In this document: positions 1 to 9,463 of the stretch, one piece after another
How positions within the stretch are numbered: position 1 is the first letter of the stretch
Layout of the letters: every line of letters begins with the position of its first letter
NCBI RefSeq assembly: GCF_900128905.1
Contig: NZ_FQTV01000014.1
Span: 1 to 64,000, forward strand
Reading direction: 5' to 3'
Source: Bacteroides luti
GTDB taxonomy: Bacteria > Bacteroidota > Bacteroidia > Bacteroidales > Bacteroidaceae
Length of the DNA stretch: 64,000 nucleotides
Position numbers and translations under genes: made by a program
Notes under the pieces: generated by a model
Database searches by the model: none
Told to the model about the DNA's origin: nothing
The model's input: only the letters and a program-made list of their open reading frames with translations

Positions 1-471
1 CCGGGCGATGGTAAGGAAGAGACCTATAAAGAAGATATTTTTGTGGGATACCGTTGGGCTGATAAGCAGAAAGCCAAACCATTGTTCAGCTTTGGCCATG
101 GACTGAGTTATACAACCTTTGCTTATGGAAAAGCAGAAATAGACAAATCAAAAATATCTGCAGATGAGCAGCTTACCGTTAGTATAAAAGTTAAAAACAC
201 AGGTAAACGTTCCGGTTCGGAAGTTGTTCAACTATACATTAGTGATTTAAAATCCTCTCTTCCTCGTCCGGTAAAAGAGTTGAAAGGCTTTAAGAAGATT
301 CAGCTAAATGCAGGCGAAGAGCAAAAGGTTTCATTTACTATCTCTAAAGAAGAGCTAAGCTTCTTTGATGATGCTAAGCATTCATGGATAGCCGAACCAG
401 GAGTGTTTGAAGCCCTTGTAGGAGCTTCTTATACAGATATCCGATCAAAAGTTTCTTTTGAATTGAAGTAA
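1..471 (+). CDS. GH3 family beta-glycosidase, C-terminal part (5' end outside window)
   Basis: The frame is open from base 1, so only about 156 C-terminal residues are present. The motif FGHGLSYTTF marks the junction between the GH3 C-terminal sandwich domain and the fibronectin III-like domain. The latter follows with a typical KELKGFKKI stretch and ends in a VGAS..DIR segment, as in Bacteroides beta-glucosidases and beta-xylosidases. Full-length relatives are exported to the periplasm and release sugars from beta-linked oligosaccharides; substrate cannot be judged without the catalytic domain. The gene ends convergently with the pullulanase gene. Confidence 0.9.
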   Translation, partial: PGDGKEETYKEDIFVGYRWADKQKAKPLFSFGHGLSYTTFAYGKAEIDKSKISADEQLTVSIKVKNTGKRSGSEVVQLYISDLKSSLPRPVKELKGFKKIQLNAGEEQKVSFTISKEELSFFDDAKHSWIAEPGVFEALVGASYTDIRSKVSFELK

Positions 472-629
472 TGATTATTAATGAAAGCAAGCTATAAAGC
501 TGCTTAGAATTGCAGAGAAAAGTAAAATAGCAATAAACTAGTGGTACAAGTTTATATAATAAAAGAATCAAGGGTTATTAGATGTTTTTTCAAGGGTACT
601 AAGATTTTTATTCAGGTTAATTTATTTAT

Positions 630-706
630 TTTACGTACAGCTAAATTATAAAAGGTGTACAGCTTATATAATTAAACTGTACTACTTATTATATTTAGCT
701 GTACTC
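630..706. repeat. 22-bp ladder of GTACAGCT words (array A)
   Basis: Within the 397-bp gap between the GH3 gene and the pullulanase gene, GTAC occurs at 635, 657, 679 and 701, exactly 22 bp apart. The first two copies read GTACAGCT. The third reads ACTGTAC and the fourth AGCTGTAC, so they are in the opposite orientation. The intervening spacers are AT-rich and unlike each other. Function unknown; apart from this array and the terminator at 802-833 I see nothing in the gap. Confidence 0.6.
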
Positions 707-801
707 TATTTAAATATTGTAATCTGAGCCGCTTGTTTAAATTAAGCCATATATTACTTAAACCTTTTTGTAGCATATACTACTTCCATAAATGGAATAA
801 A

Positions 802-833
802 AAATAGGAGACTGTTTTCGCAGTCTCCTATTT
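802..833 (-). terminator. Terminator of the pullulanase operon
   Basis: A perfect 13-bp stem (AAATAGGAGACTG and its complement) closes a 6-base loop. On the minus strand it is followed by a T-run. It lies just past the pullulanase stop codon and may also stop transcripts from the convergent GH3 gene. Confidence 0.85.
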
Positions 834-868
834 CTATTTAATATTGCAATAATTATTCTAAATAAAAT

Positions 869-2863
869 CTATTTATGGAATATCAATGCCGAAAGACCGG
901 GAACATACACTTCTCCGCCATACATTGTTCCTAAGCCATATTGATTAATTATTCCATTCTTGCATACAACGGTGTATTTACCTGGGTCAACTGCAAACTT
1001 ACGGGGAGCTCTGTCTCCATTCAATGCCACATAAATATCATCCCAGCTATCACCGTTACTATATCCCTTTAAGCGGAAAACAATAAGATTGCTTCCGGCA
1101 ACCGGAAGGAACTCCATGTTTTTACGGACTAAGTCAGCATTTCCCATGTGGAAGGCTGGATGTGCTTTGCGCATGGCAATAAGTCCTTTATAATAATCAA
1201 AAACATCCTTATAAAGCGTCTTATTATTCCAGTTTATTGCATTTACAGCATCGGGGCTTTCAAAGCTGTTATGTACCATTTTCTTATCCCTCATAATTTC
1301 TTCACCGGCATATATAAACGGTACACCTTGGGAAGTAAAGACAGCCGTAACAGCTAATTTATCAATTGCGGCAATAACTGCAGGCGAAGCATCTGGCATA
1401 GACGATTTTATACGGTCTACCAAACACATATCGTCGTGACAGCTTACATAGCTAATCATCTGAGTGGGTTGCAAAGCCCATGGAGCTTTACTGTAATTAA
1501 CAGAATCGTTCAGTATCTGCGGATGCTTGATGGCTCCTACCAAACCGAACTTCACACTCATTTCTTTGCGAGAAATACCTGTCATAAAACCACCTTTCTT
1601 GTCATCATTGAAAGGTCCGCGAAGACCGTCACGAAGTTCATCACTAAAGGCTGCAATACGCGGCATCTTAGTAATGTTTTCCTTCATTGCCAGTTTTTCT
1701 TTTGGTAACTGAGGTTGTTCGGCAGCCCATCCTTCACCATAAATATAGATGCTAGGGTCGACTTTATCCAGAGCTGCACGTATCTGATTCATGGTTTCAA
1801 TATCGTGAATTCCCATCAAATCGAACCGGAAACCGTCAACATGGTATTCCGTTGCCCAATAAACAACCGATTCAATCATGAACTTACGCATCATTCCTCT
1901 TTCGGAAGCCGTTTCATTACCACATCCTGAACCGTTTGCCCACTTACCATTCTTCTTCATGCGATAGAAATAGCCGGGAGCAGTCAGTTCGAAATTGCTG
2001 CCTTGAATACTGGAAGTGTGATTATAAACCACGTCCATCACCACACGAATGCCGGCTTTGTGCAGACTTTGTACCATTTTTTTAAATTCAACAATACGTA
2101 CTGCAGGTTCTTTGGGGTTTGTTGAATAAGAACCCTCGGGTACATTATAGTTTAACGGATCGTATCCCCAATTATATTTATTAGCTTTCAAATTTGATTC
2201 ATCGATTGATGCAAAATCAAACGATGGCATAAGGTGCACATGGGTAACACCAAGCTCTTTTAAATGATCTATTCCGGTTGCATCACCAGCAGTATTCTTT
2301 GTACCTTTCTCAGTCAATGCCAGGAATTTCCCCCGATTCTTTATGCCCGAAGTAGTATCCACCGAAAAATCACGATGATGCATCTCGTACAGAATAATAT
2401 CGGCGTCACTCTTTAAAGGCGGACGTTGATCGGACGACCATCCTTGTGGATTGGTATCCGCCAAATCTATAACAGCTGCTCGTTTACCGTTCAGTCCCAC
2501 AGCTTTTGCCATAATACCTGGAGTTTCTCCCAGCCATTTTTCTTTGATCTTCACATTAAATGCATAGAACTTACCTTTAAGGTTCTGGTTTACAGAAGCA
2601 CTCCAAAGACCATCTTCCTTAGGTTCGAGCGTAACCGACTGATAAGCCGAGCCCTCGTCGCCCGAATCAAATAACATTAATTCCACCTGCTCGGCCGTTG
2701 GTGACCAAAGCGTAAAGGTTGTCTGAGAAGGCGTGTAAACCATCTCATTAATAGGTGCCGAAGGAACCGGATATTCATCAAACGATTTATAGGCTCTCTT
2801 CTCCGGTGTACAACTCATTGCAAAAATAGCTAATCCCATCAGGACAATTGATTTTAACTTCAT
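869..2863 (-). CDS. pulA: Type I pullulanase, lipoprotein (GH13_14)
   Basis: Hydrolyses alpha-1,6 branch points of pullulan and starch-derived glucans. The 664-residue product starts with a lipoprotein signal whose lipobox ends at Cys18, so it is probably membrane-anchored. A CBM48-like N-terminal domain (about 35-135) precedes the GH13 barrel. The type I pullulanase signature YNWGYDP is at 230-236, region I DVVYNH at 277-282, the nucleophile Asp348 in GFRFDLMGIHD, the acid/base Glu377 in YGEGW, and the last barrel motif VSCHDD at 473-478. It follows ruvC by about 30 bp on the same strand and is probably cotranscribed with it, a neighbour pair with no obvious functional link. Confidence 0.93.
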   Translation of the reverse strand: MKLKSIVLMGLAIFAMSCTPEKRAYKSFDEYPVPSAPINEMVYTPSQTTFTLWSPTAEQVELMLFDSGDEGSAYQSVTLEPKEDGLWSASVNQNLKGKFYAFNVKIKEKWLGETPGIMAKAVGLNGKRAAVIDLADTNPQGWSSDQRPPLKSDADIILYEMHHRDFSVDTTSGIKNRGKFLALTEKGTKNTAGDATGIDHLKELGVTHVHLMPSFDFASIDESNLKANKYNWGYDPLNYNVPEGSYSTNPKEPAVRIVEFKKMVQSLHKAGIRVVMDVVYNHTSSIQGSNFELTAPGYFYRMKKNGKWANGSGCGNETASERGMMRKFMIESVVYWATEYHVDGFRFDLMGIHDIETMNQIRAALDKVDPSIYIYGEGWAAEQPQLPKEKLAMKENITKMPRIAAFSDELRDGLRGPFNDDKKGGFMTGISRKEMSVKFGLVGAIKHPQILNDSVNYSKAPWALQPTQMISYVSCHDDMCLVDRIKSSMPDASPAVIAAIDKLAVTAVFTSQGVPFIYAGEEIMRDKKMVHNSFESPDAVNAINWNNKTLYKDVFDYYKGLIAMRKAHPAFHMGNADLVRKNMEFLPVAGSNLIVFRLKGYSNGDSWDDIYVALNGDRAPRKFAVDPGKYTVVCKNGIINQYGLGTMYGGEVYVPGLSALIFHK

Positions 2864-2893
2864 AATGGTTGTTTTTTATAAATATCTCACTCT

Positions 2894-3460
2894 TTATTTT
2901 ACTCTGTCGGGATTCTTACTAATAAAATCCTTCCAGCCATGATAAGCATTATCCAGCTGAGGACGGCCGGATTGTAGAAAATGACAATAAGCTGCAGCCA
3001 GTCCATCCGTAGCATCCATGTAAGGAAGCATATTATCATTGGAAATTCTGAGCATTCTTTGCAGCATATCAGCTACCTGCTCTTTGCTTGCCTTACCGTT
3101 ACCGGTTATTGCCATCTTAATTTTAAGCGGAGCATATTCGGTTATCGGGATATCCCTTCCAAGAGCAGCTGCCATAGCAACACCTTGTGCACGCCCAAGT
3201 TTAAGCATAGACTGCACGTTTTTTCCAAAGAAAGGTGCTTCGATAGCCAACTCATCGGGCAGATAAGCATCAATAATTCCAATTACACGTTCATAGATAT
3301 GACCCAGTTTAAGATAATGATTTTTATATTTCCGCAAATCGACTATTCCCATGGCAATCATCTCCGGTTTTGTGCCAACAATTTTCAGCACGCCATATCC
3401 CATCAGATTGGTACCTGGGTCGATTCCCAGAATAATCTTTTCCTTTACCGGTTTAATCAT
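2894..3460 (-). CDS. ruvC: Crossover junction endodeoxyribonuclease RuvC
   Basis: Dimeric nuclease that resolves Holliday junctions made during RuvAB branch migration. The 188-residue protein has the RNase H-like fold signature LGIDPG with Asp14, Glu74 in the IEAPFFGKN segment, and the paired Asp149/Asp152 of the [13 protein letters not shown] motif, which gives the full four-acid active site. Length is normal for the family. The start ATG overlaps the stop of the upstream DUF4286 gene by 4 bp, which indicates translational coupling. Confidence 0.96.
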   Translation of the reverse strand: MIKPVKEKIILGIDPGTNLMGYGVLKIVGTKPEMIAMGIVDLRKYKNHYLKLGHIYERVIGIIDAYLPDELAIEAPFFGKNVQSMLKLGRAQGVAMAAALGRDIPITEYAPLKIKMAITGNGKASKEQVADMLQRMLRISNDNMLPYMDATDGLAAAYCHFLQSGRPQLDNAYHGWKDFISKNPDRVK

Positions 3461-3762
3461 TCCATTACCTCCAGTAATGTAGGGAATCCAACGACTTTAT
3501 TTCCGAACATTTTTGTTAGTTCTCCATTCAGCCTGATTCCTATTTCCGTATGCCAACGGTGCAGCAGAGCACTACTTTCCACTTCCCATTGAATAGAAAA
3601 GCATTCAGTTGTCTCGTCTCTATGACTCAGCACTCGCAGTAACCTATGATTCTTTAAAATTCCATTATTTTCGGTTTCAGGAACATAAACCTCGTTTATC
3701 CAGATAAGAAAGTTACTTAAAACTTCTTCGTCAATATTGTAAGTTGTATTATAAACCAGCAT
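3457..3762 (-). CDS. DUF4286 family protein
   Basis: A small cytoplasmic protein of 101 residues starting [11 protein letters not shown], which matches the DUF4286 family found next to ruvC in Bacteroidales. Family members have no known activity; the alpha/beta ferredoxin-like pattern with a [12 protein letters not shown] segment suggests a small dimeric fold, but this is inference. No signal peptide or membrane segment. It is first in the probable DUF4286-ruvC-pulA transcription unit, with a TATCTTTG promoter element 20 bp upstream. Confidence 0.85.
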   Translation of the reverse strand: MLVYNTTYNIDEEVLSNFLIWINEVYVPETENNGILKNHRLLRVLSHRDETTECFSIQWEVESSALLHRWHTEIGIRLNGELTKMFGNKVVGFPTLLEVME

Positions 3763-3781
3763 ATTCTAATATTCTTTTTGG

Positions 3782-3789
3782 CAAAGATA
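3782..3789 (-). promoter_or_regulatory. Bacteroides -7 promoter element (TATCTTTG) for DUF4286-ruvC
   Basis: Matches the TAnnTTTG consensus of the Bacteroides primary sigma factor on the minus strand, 20 bp before the DUF4286 start codon. No clear -33 TTTG was found. Confidence 0.55.
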
Positions 3790-3833
3790 GTTTATAATTC
3801 GAAATAAATATCTATATTCACACCGTAATTATT

Positions 3834-3907
3834 GGGGTATTAGCTCATCTGGCTAGAGTGCGACACTGGCAGTGTCGAGGTGATCGGTTCGAGTCCGATA
3901 TGCTCCA
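3834..3907 (+). tRNA. tRNA-Ala(GGC)
   Basis: A 74-base cloverleaf folds cleanly. The acceptor stem pairs GGGGTAT with ATGCTCC and includes a G3-U70 wobble pair, the alanine identity element. The anticodon stem CGACA/TGTCG encloses loop CTGGCAG with anticodon GGC at 3868-3870. The T arm is ATCGG-TTCGAGT-CCGAT. The CCA end is not encoded: the discriminator A3907 is followed by CAA. The leucine-rich repeat gene ends only 13 bp downstream on the opposite strand. Confidence 0.96.
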
Positions 3908-3920
3908 CAAGAAAAGGATG

Positions 3921-5555
3921 TTACAACAACTGTAAATCCAGATCCTTCACAAAGAGAACAGATAAAGTGGCTGAGCTATTAACTGAAGTTGTTTTAAAGT
4001 TGCCATTTTGCAACAATCCGGTAACATCTTTCTCATTAAAAATAACTTTTCCAATATGATAACCTTTTTTGGGAGAGATATTAAAAGTAAGCTCTTCACC
4101 GGCAGGCACTGTTATTGCTTGTCCACTCAACAGAGTATTGTTTTCACAGAGTACAACTCCCCCTGGATTCTTCTTGATTGTTAAAACATACTCGCTCTCA
4201 ATTCTTTGTTCTATTACATCCGAAAATTTGCCCCACACTTTATTTGTCATATAAACTGTAGATGAATTCTCGGGCACAATTAGTCTGCAACTTTTTCTAT
4301 CTACACCTTCCCAAACATCATCCAAAATCATCTGAGGAACTGAGTTGAAATTTTTAATTTCGGATATGCTGCTGCAATTTTTAAAAGCAGAAGGGTTTAT
4401 TTTTGCAACTTTAGCCGGAAGAGTAATCCTGGTAAGACATGTACAATCGGCAAATGCTTCTTTACCGATGGTAGTTAGCGTAGATGGGAAATTAAGTTGT
4501 TTCAAACCTCTGCAATTTTTAAAGGCACAATTTCCTATTGAAACCAATGACAATGGAAGATCAATATTCAACAACTTTTTATTAATAAAAAGAGAATCTG
4601 GTATAGTCAGCATCTTAGCCGCACTTAAATTAATAGAAATCAAATTGGGCATATGAGATTTTATCACATGAAAATCATTCTTATCCAGCTTTCCTTCCAG
4701 AATAAGGGAATTCACCTTATTAAGAACAACGCCAGCAGCAAATATTTCTGAAGCCAGTGTTCCGGCTTTATCAATATTTAAACGAAGCGCATTCCCATCA
4801 CCTTCAACAATGGCTTTTCTATTCCAGTAAAAAGCCGACTGATAAAGGTCTCCCGCTCCATCCGGAACATATATTGCAACCACTCTTTTATCCAAAGAAC
4901 CAGAATGCATAATCGGAGGAGTAGTAGCCTTTATTTTACAGGTTGAAGCACTACAGCCATAAAACGTATCATCACCTAACATAGACAGAGATTTAGGAAG
5001 AGTTATACTAGTCAGACTAGAGCAACCATAAAAAGCACAATCACCTATGCTTGTAAGCGCATCAGGAAAAGCCACATCAGTTAAATTAACGCAACCATCA
5101 AAAGCATAATTACCAATATTCTTTAGAGTAAAAGGGAACGTTACTTTGGTTAATGACGTACATCCTGAAAAAGCACTAAATTCAATTGAAGTTATTGTGA
5201 ATGGTAATTTTATTGATTTAAGGGAAGTTTTCCCTCTAAAGTTTCCATCATTACTACTAAAAGCATATCCAGGAATAACATTTGCATTATAATCTAGACT
5301 ATTAGAAATAACAGTGGTAGCCTCAAGATCAATGTTTGCAAGCGCAGGCATGCTATCTCTCATTGTTTCAAAGTCTCTTTGGTCTATTTTACCAACCAAA
5401 GTTAAATTAGTTATAGTTTTTAATTCTTGAGGAGTAAGTAGACTACTCAATTTCCCCGAAGTAGCTATATAAACTGTTTTATTTACTTGTGCACCAAGTG
5501 GTAACACAAAAGTTATTTGTACTAAAACAGCAAATAAGTATTTAAAATTAATCAT
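3921..5555 (-). CDS. BspA-like leucine-rich repeat surface protein
   Basis: A 544-residue exported protein with a signal peptide (about 1-22, ending LPLGAQ). It holds LRR_5-type repeats of the form C.NLT.V.FP..LTSIGDCAFYGCSSL. The architecture is duplicated: an N-terminal block (about 25-245) and a second block (about 255-440) each begin with a similar lead-in (LTLVGKIDQRDFETM and LILEGKLDKNDFHVI), continue with LRRs, and end in a segment with a cluster of conserved cysteines. A beta-rich domain (about 450-535) follows. Such proteins act as surface adhesins or glycan-binding components in Bacteroidales, role here unknown. The C terminus is short and stops 13 bp from the tRNA, which leaves truncation possible. 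Confidence 0.85.
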   Translation of the reverse strand: MINFKYLFAVLVQITFVLPLGAQVNKTVYIATSGKLSSLLTPQELKTITNLTLVGKIDQRDFETMRDSMPALANIDLEATTVISNSLDYNANVIPGYAFSSNDGNFRGKTSLKSIKLPFTITSIEFSAFSGCTSLTKVTFPFTLKNIGNYAFDGCVNLTDVAFPDALTSIGDCAFYGCSSLTSITLPKSLSMLGDDTFYGCSASTCKIKATTPPIMHSGSLDKRVVAIYVPDGAGDLYQSAFYWNRKAIVEGDGNALRLNIDKAGTLASEIFAAGVVLNKVNSLILEGKLDKNDFHVIKSHMPNLISINLSAAKMLTIPDSLFINKKLLNIDLPLSLVSIGNCAFKNCRGLKQLNFPSTLTTIGKEAFADCTCLTRITLPAKVAKINPSAFKNCSSISEIKNFNSVPQMILDDVWEGVDRKSCRLIVPENSSTVYMTNKVWGKFSDVIEQRIESEYVLTIKKNPGGVVLCENNTLLSGQAITVPAGEELTFNISPKKGYHIGKVIFNEKDVTGLLQNGNFKTTSVNSSATLSVLFVKDLDLQLL

Positions 5556-5597
5556 CTTATTATATTCAATATTTCCTTTCTGAAATCAAATAATTTG

Positions 5598-5605
5598 CAA
5601 AACTA
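5598..5605 (-). promoter_or_regulatory. -7 promoter element (TAGTTTTG) for the LRR gene
   Basis: TAnnTTTG consensus on the minus strand, 43 bp upstream of the LRR start codon. Confidence 0.45.
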
Positions 5606-6010
5606 ATTTATTTAATTGGATAAAAGAAATATTCTTAATCCTTTAACTTAAAAAAGATAGACAAATTTACCAATATAACTAGAGTGAAATTTTAAATACA
5701 ACCTATTTTCAGGAATAATCCACTATAAAACCCGAATATATACAATTGATATACTGAATATTAAAAGCAAACATATATAAAGTAGAGAACAAACAGCTTA
5801 ATAGATAAAAGTAGTCTATAAATAATTATATCAATTTCTATTTATACAATAATCCAATAAAAAATATGATTAATCAACATTAAACTTAATAATATGTAAT
5901 TTATAAATCAATATAACAATCTTTCAAATACACACATTTAAACTCAAATAAAATAAGTTACAAAAATTAATTATTTTATTTACTAAATTATAAATCAAGC
6001 TATTAGAGCA
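5606..6010. other. AT-rich intergenic stretch without recognisable gene
   Basis: About 400 bp of very AT-rich sequence between the LRR promoter and the GH3 remnant. I see no supported ORF, RNA gene or ordered repeat in it. Confidence 0.5.
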
Positions 6011-6014
6011 TTTT

Positions 6015-6209
6015 TTATTGAATTTCAACAATCGATTTAAGACGTATATCAACTGAAGAGGCACCAACCTCCAATACAACTTTTCCTTTCGTAAGAACAA
6101 AAGAATGGTTCTCCTCACTCCAATGCATCAATTCCGTTGCAGCAACCAACAAAGTAACTTCTTTCCGATCTCCTTTTTGGGTTAGTTTTTTTATCGACAA
6201 TTCATAAAA
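6015..6209 (-). pseudogene. Remnant of a GH3 glycosidase C-terminal Fn3-like domain
   Basis: About 64 codons remain, closed upstream by an in-frame TAG at 6210-6212 and without an ATG. The residues ATELMHWSEENHSFVL and VGASSVDIRLK align with the tail of the intact GH3 gene at 1-471 (EELSFFDDAKHSW and VGASYTDIRSK), position for position. The catalytic domains are absent. This is the 3' scrap of a deleted glycosidase gene; it is diverged enough from the GH3 gene at position 1 to be a paralogue, not a recent copy. Confidence 0.75.
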
Positions 6210-6285
6210 CTATTCATTAAAGTAGATTGTTACATATAAAAATAGTATAAGTAACAGAATCATTTAAATAAAGGAAGAATATAAA

Positions 6286-6891
6286 ATGATATCAGTGATG
6301 AGAAAGTTATTACTTCTTGTATTATTCTTGCCGGTTATGGTTTTTGCACAAACAAAACAAGACCTATTCTACCTGATTGATAAATTTCCGGTTAATAAAT
6401 CAGGAGATGTAAATTTCTGTATAATCGATTCAATTAAAAACTCAAGTAAAGGAGTTATTTATATAAAAGCTATTCAGGCTACTGATTATAGCTTTAAAAA
6501 TGCGCCATCAACAACTATACCTCTTTATGATGACGTAAATAATATAATAATATATAAAGGAAAGTTTATTCGCATTGACAGAATACAAAAAACATTTTCA
6601 ACAGTGCTGAATACATACATATATCGTTTTACAATAAAAATTGAATGTATGGATAATGCTTACAAATTAAGTATTTACGATATTTCTGAAAGTGAAGGAG
6701 ACTTCACAATTATGCTGTCCGACTTGCTTAAAAAAGAATATTACGAGAAGATGAAATTATCTGCCGGTTCATTAAAAGCAAAATACAATTCTATTTTATT
6801 CATTTATAACTATCTGACGAGCAAAATTAAATCTGTGCGCGAATATATGCTAAAAGAAAATGTGCAAATAAAAAGCAAACAGCCGGAATAA
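6286..6891 (+). CDS. Exported protein of unknown function
   Basis: A 201-residue product with a clear signal peptide (MRKLLLLVLFLPVMVFAQ, cleavage near residue 22). The mature part is lysine- and isoleucine-rich, predicted mixed alpha/beta, with no motif I recognise. An AAGGAAG ribosome-binding sequence sits 8 bp before the ATG at 6286; the in-frame ATG at 6298 is an alternative start. It stands alone between the GH3 remnant and the convergent GH2 gene, and its stop codon lies inside the terminator hairpin. Likely periplasmic; no function is proposed. Confidence 0.7.
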   Translation: MISVMRKLLLLVLFLPVMVFAQTKQDLFYLIDKFPVNKSGDVNFCIIDSIKNSSKGVIYIKAIQATDYSFKNAPSTTIPLYDDVNNIIIYKGKFIRIDRIQKTFSTVLNTYIYRFTIKIECMDNAYKLSIYDISESEGDFTIMLSDLLKKEYYEKMKLSAGSLKAKYNSILFIYNYLTSKIKSVREYMLKENVQIKSKQPE

Positions 6892-6908
6892 GATTTTCAT
6901 TCCGGCTG
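6880..6908 (+). terminator. Terminator overlapping the end of the exported-protein gene
   Basis: A 10-bp perfect stem (CAGCCGGAAT / ATTCCGGCTG) is followed by TCTCTTTTT. The left arm overlaps the last codons of the gene. The reverse strand also has a T-rich flank, so it may serve the convergent GH2 gene as well. Confidence 0.8.
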
Positions 6909-6937
6909 TCTCTTTTTAATTCGTATATTAAATCTGC

Positions 6938-9433
6938 TTATTTACTATTCAGAATTACTTTTCCATTCTTTAAATCTTTTGATGTTGCTTCAAGAATAAT
7001 CTCACCAGCTTTATCTGTTGTTTGAACAATTGCAGTAAGCATTCCATTAAACAAAGTCATCTGAGGTAAATGGAACAAATCCATAGATATAGGATCGCCA
7101 TTCGCACCGGCACGATAAGTTCCGGCACCTTTCACCTTAATTTTTACCAATTGATTGACATTCGGACAAAGATTTCCATCTTTATCAACCACTTTAACTG
7201 TAACATAAGCCAAGTCTTTTCCATTAGCTATTAATGAAGTTCTATCGGCTACCAACTCAATATGATGAGGTTTACCTGCTGTATGAATTTCTTTTTCAGC
7301 TACAGCTTTACCATCTTTATCATAAGCTACAACCTTTACAGTTCCCGATTCATATTTAGTATCCATCCACATCAGACGATAACGTTTCTGACGTTTCAGT
7401 TCCTTCATAGAAGCATCATCACCACTGTTATCAACAGTAACCGACATATCTTTTGTTCGTTTACCCTGACTTTTACCGTTAATAAATAACTCTGCAGAAG
7501 GATAATTGGTATATACAAATATTGGAGTAACCTCTCCTTCACGACCTGCCCAATTCCAGTGAGGAAGAATATGCAAAGTCTCCTTAGTAGGATTCCAATG
7601 ACTACGATACAGATAATATCTGTCTTTTGGAAGACTGGCAAGATCTACAATTCCAAACAATGAACTATGACTTGGCCAGTTTGTATAATACGGAGTCGGC
7701 TCCCCTAGATAATCAAAACCGGTCCATACAAATTCACCCATGCAGTAAGGTAAATCATCATGCTGAATAAAATCATCTTCCGGAAGATTTGACCAGCTAC
7801 AATATTCCACATCGTATGAAGAAGACTGATGATCATCATATACTGCCATAGCTTTACGCTCAACCGGGAATTTATAAGTACCACGAGAACTTACTGTTGA
7901 AGCAGTTTCACTACCTAAAATAAGCTCCTGCGGAAGCTTATCGTAGCTTTCTTTGTATTTAAACGGGCGATAATTAAATCCGGCAACATCCATAATTGCC
8001 GCAAAGTTATTATTAACAACAGCTCCCGGATTATCCATTCCTTGAGTAACAGGACGGGTAGGATCTTCGCGATGACAAATATCCTGCAAGAAACGAGCCA
8101 CCTTAACTCCACCCTTAGAACCTTGTTCAGGAACCTCATTACCAATACTCCACATTACTATACTAGGATTGTTACGGAAATTATGTATCAGATTGACCAA
8201 ATCCTTTTCAGCCCACTCATCAAACAGATGATTATAGCCATTCTGACATTTAGCAATCTTCCATTCATCGAAAGATTCGGCCATAACCATCATACCCATC
8301 TCGTCACAAACCTTAATCTGCTCAGGAGAAGGCATGTTATGGGAAGTACGAATTGCATTACAACCCATATCTTTTAATATTGTAATCTGGCGACGAAGTG
8401 CAGCTTCATTTATTGCTGCGCCCAAAGGACCTAAATCATGGTGCAAACAAACACCTTTGAATTTAGTAAGCTTCCCATTCAGAAAGAAACCTTTACCTGG
8501 AATAATTTCAATAGAACGAATACCAAATGTTGTAGTATATTCGTCTTTCAAAGAAGATCCATCATAGAGTTTAGAGACAGCCTTGTAAAGATATGGATTT
8601 TCAGTATCCCATAACTTTGGTTGATTTACAATTAAGTTCTGTTCAAAAACGTCACCATCATATTTTGAGAGCTTTTCTTCACCTGTTGCTACAACTCTAT
8701 TATTAGCATCCTTTATTTCAGTAACCAGACGAAAGTTATCAACTTTAGAATCAACGGGACGCACTACCTTAGTCTTTAAATTCACTTTTGCAAATTCAGA
8801 AGTAATCTTAGGAGTAGTCAATTGAGTTCCCCAAACAGGAATATGTGCATCTTCTGTAACAATGACATGAACGTTTCTATATAACCCAGCTCCGGGATAC
8901 CAGCGTGAAGACTCTGTGAGGTTTTCCAAACGAACAGCCAGCAGATTTTCTCCACCTTCAATTAAATAAGGAGTAATATCAAATTTAAAAGAATTATATC
9001 CGTATGGCCAATATCCAACTTCCTTTCCATTCAAATAAACACGAGCATGACTCATTGCTCCATCAAAAAGGATTGCAGCCTTTTTACCATTGTTGAATTC
9101 GGGCACTTTAAAGTTTATTCTGTACCAACCAACACCAACAAAAGGAAGTCCACCGGTACGTCCCGCATGTTCCATTGCTGCTTTCTGGCCATCTTGTGTA
9201 ATAGCAACTTTTTGCATATCGTTCTTAGAACTAAACGGACCGTAAATTGCCCAGTCATGTGGTACAACTACAGATTGCCATTTGCTATCATTAAAACCGG
9301 TGAGATACGATTCGGGATTGTCTGTTCTTGCAAACTTCCAACCTTTCTCCAATAAGAATTCGGTTCGGGTTTGCGCTGAAATTAAACAAAGAGAACAACA
9401 CCATACCGACAATAGAAACAAGAGTTTTTTCAT
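6938..9433 (-). CDS. GH2 beta-galactosidase-like glycosidase, exported
   Basis: Predicted exo-glycosidase (beta-galactosidase or related) acting in the periplasm. I place the start at the ATG at 9433, because it gives a proper signal peptide (MKKLLFLLSVWCCSLCLISA) and the upstream reading extension crosses a promoter element. The 831-residue protein has a jelly-roll sugar-binding domain, an immunoglobulin-like domain, and a TIM barrel with acid/base Glu433 in MWSIGNEVP and probable nucleophile Glu509 in LILGSETAS. A DUF4982-like domain and a second beta-sandwich follow. No SusC/D pair is adjacent, so the target glycan cannot be inferred. Confidence 0.92.
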   Translation of the reverse strand: MKKLLFLLSVWCCSLCLISAQTRTEFLLEKGWKFARTDNPESYLTGFNDSKWQSVVVPHDWAIYGPFSSKNDMQKVAITQDGQKAAMEHAGRTGGLPFVGVGWYRINFKVPEFNNGKKAAILFDGAMSHARVYLNGKEVGYWPYGYNSFKFDITPYLIEGGENLLAVRLENLTESSRWYPGAGLYRNVHVIVTEDAHIPVWGTQLTTPKITSEFAKVNLKTKVVRPVDSKVDNFRLVTEIKDANNRVVATGEEKLSKYDGDVFEQNLIVNQPKLWDTENPYLYKAVSKLYDGSSLKDEYTTTFGIRSIEIIPGKGFFLNGKLTKFKGVCLHHDLGPLGAAINEAALRRQITILKDMGCNAIRTSHNMPSPEQIKVCDEMGMMVMAESFDEWKIAKCQNGYNHLFDEWAEKDLVNLIHNFRNNPSIVMWSIGNEVPEQGSKGGVKVARFLQDICHREDPTRPVTQGMDNPGAVVNNNFAAIMDVAGFNYRPFKYKESYDKLPQELILGSETASTVSSRGTYKFPVERKAMAVYDDHQSSSYDVEYCSWSNLPEDDFIQHDDLPYCMGEFVWTGFDYLGEPTPYYTNWPSHSSLFGIVDLASLPKDRYYLYRSHWNPTKETLHILPHWNWAGREGEVTPIFVYTNYPSAELFINGKSQGKRTKDMSVTVDNSGDDASMKELKRQKRYRLMWMDTKYESGTVKVVAYDKDGKAVAEKEIHTAGKPHHIELVADRTSLIANGKDLAYVTVKVVDKDGNLCPNVNQLVKIKVKGAGTYRAGANGDPISMDLFHLPQMTLFNGMLTAIVQTTDKAGEIILEATSKDLKNGKVILNSK

Positions 9434-9463
9434 AAGTCTTCGTTTTAATTTTATAATTTGAAG

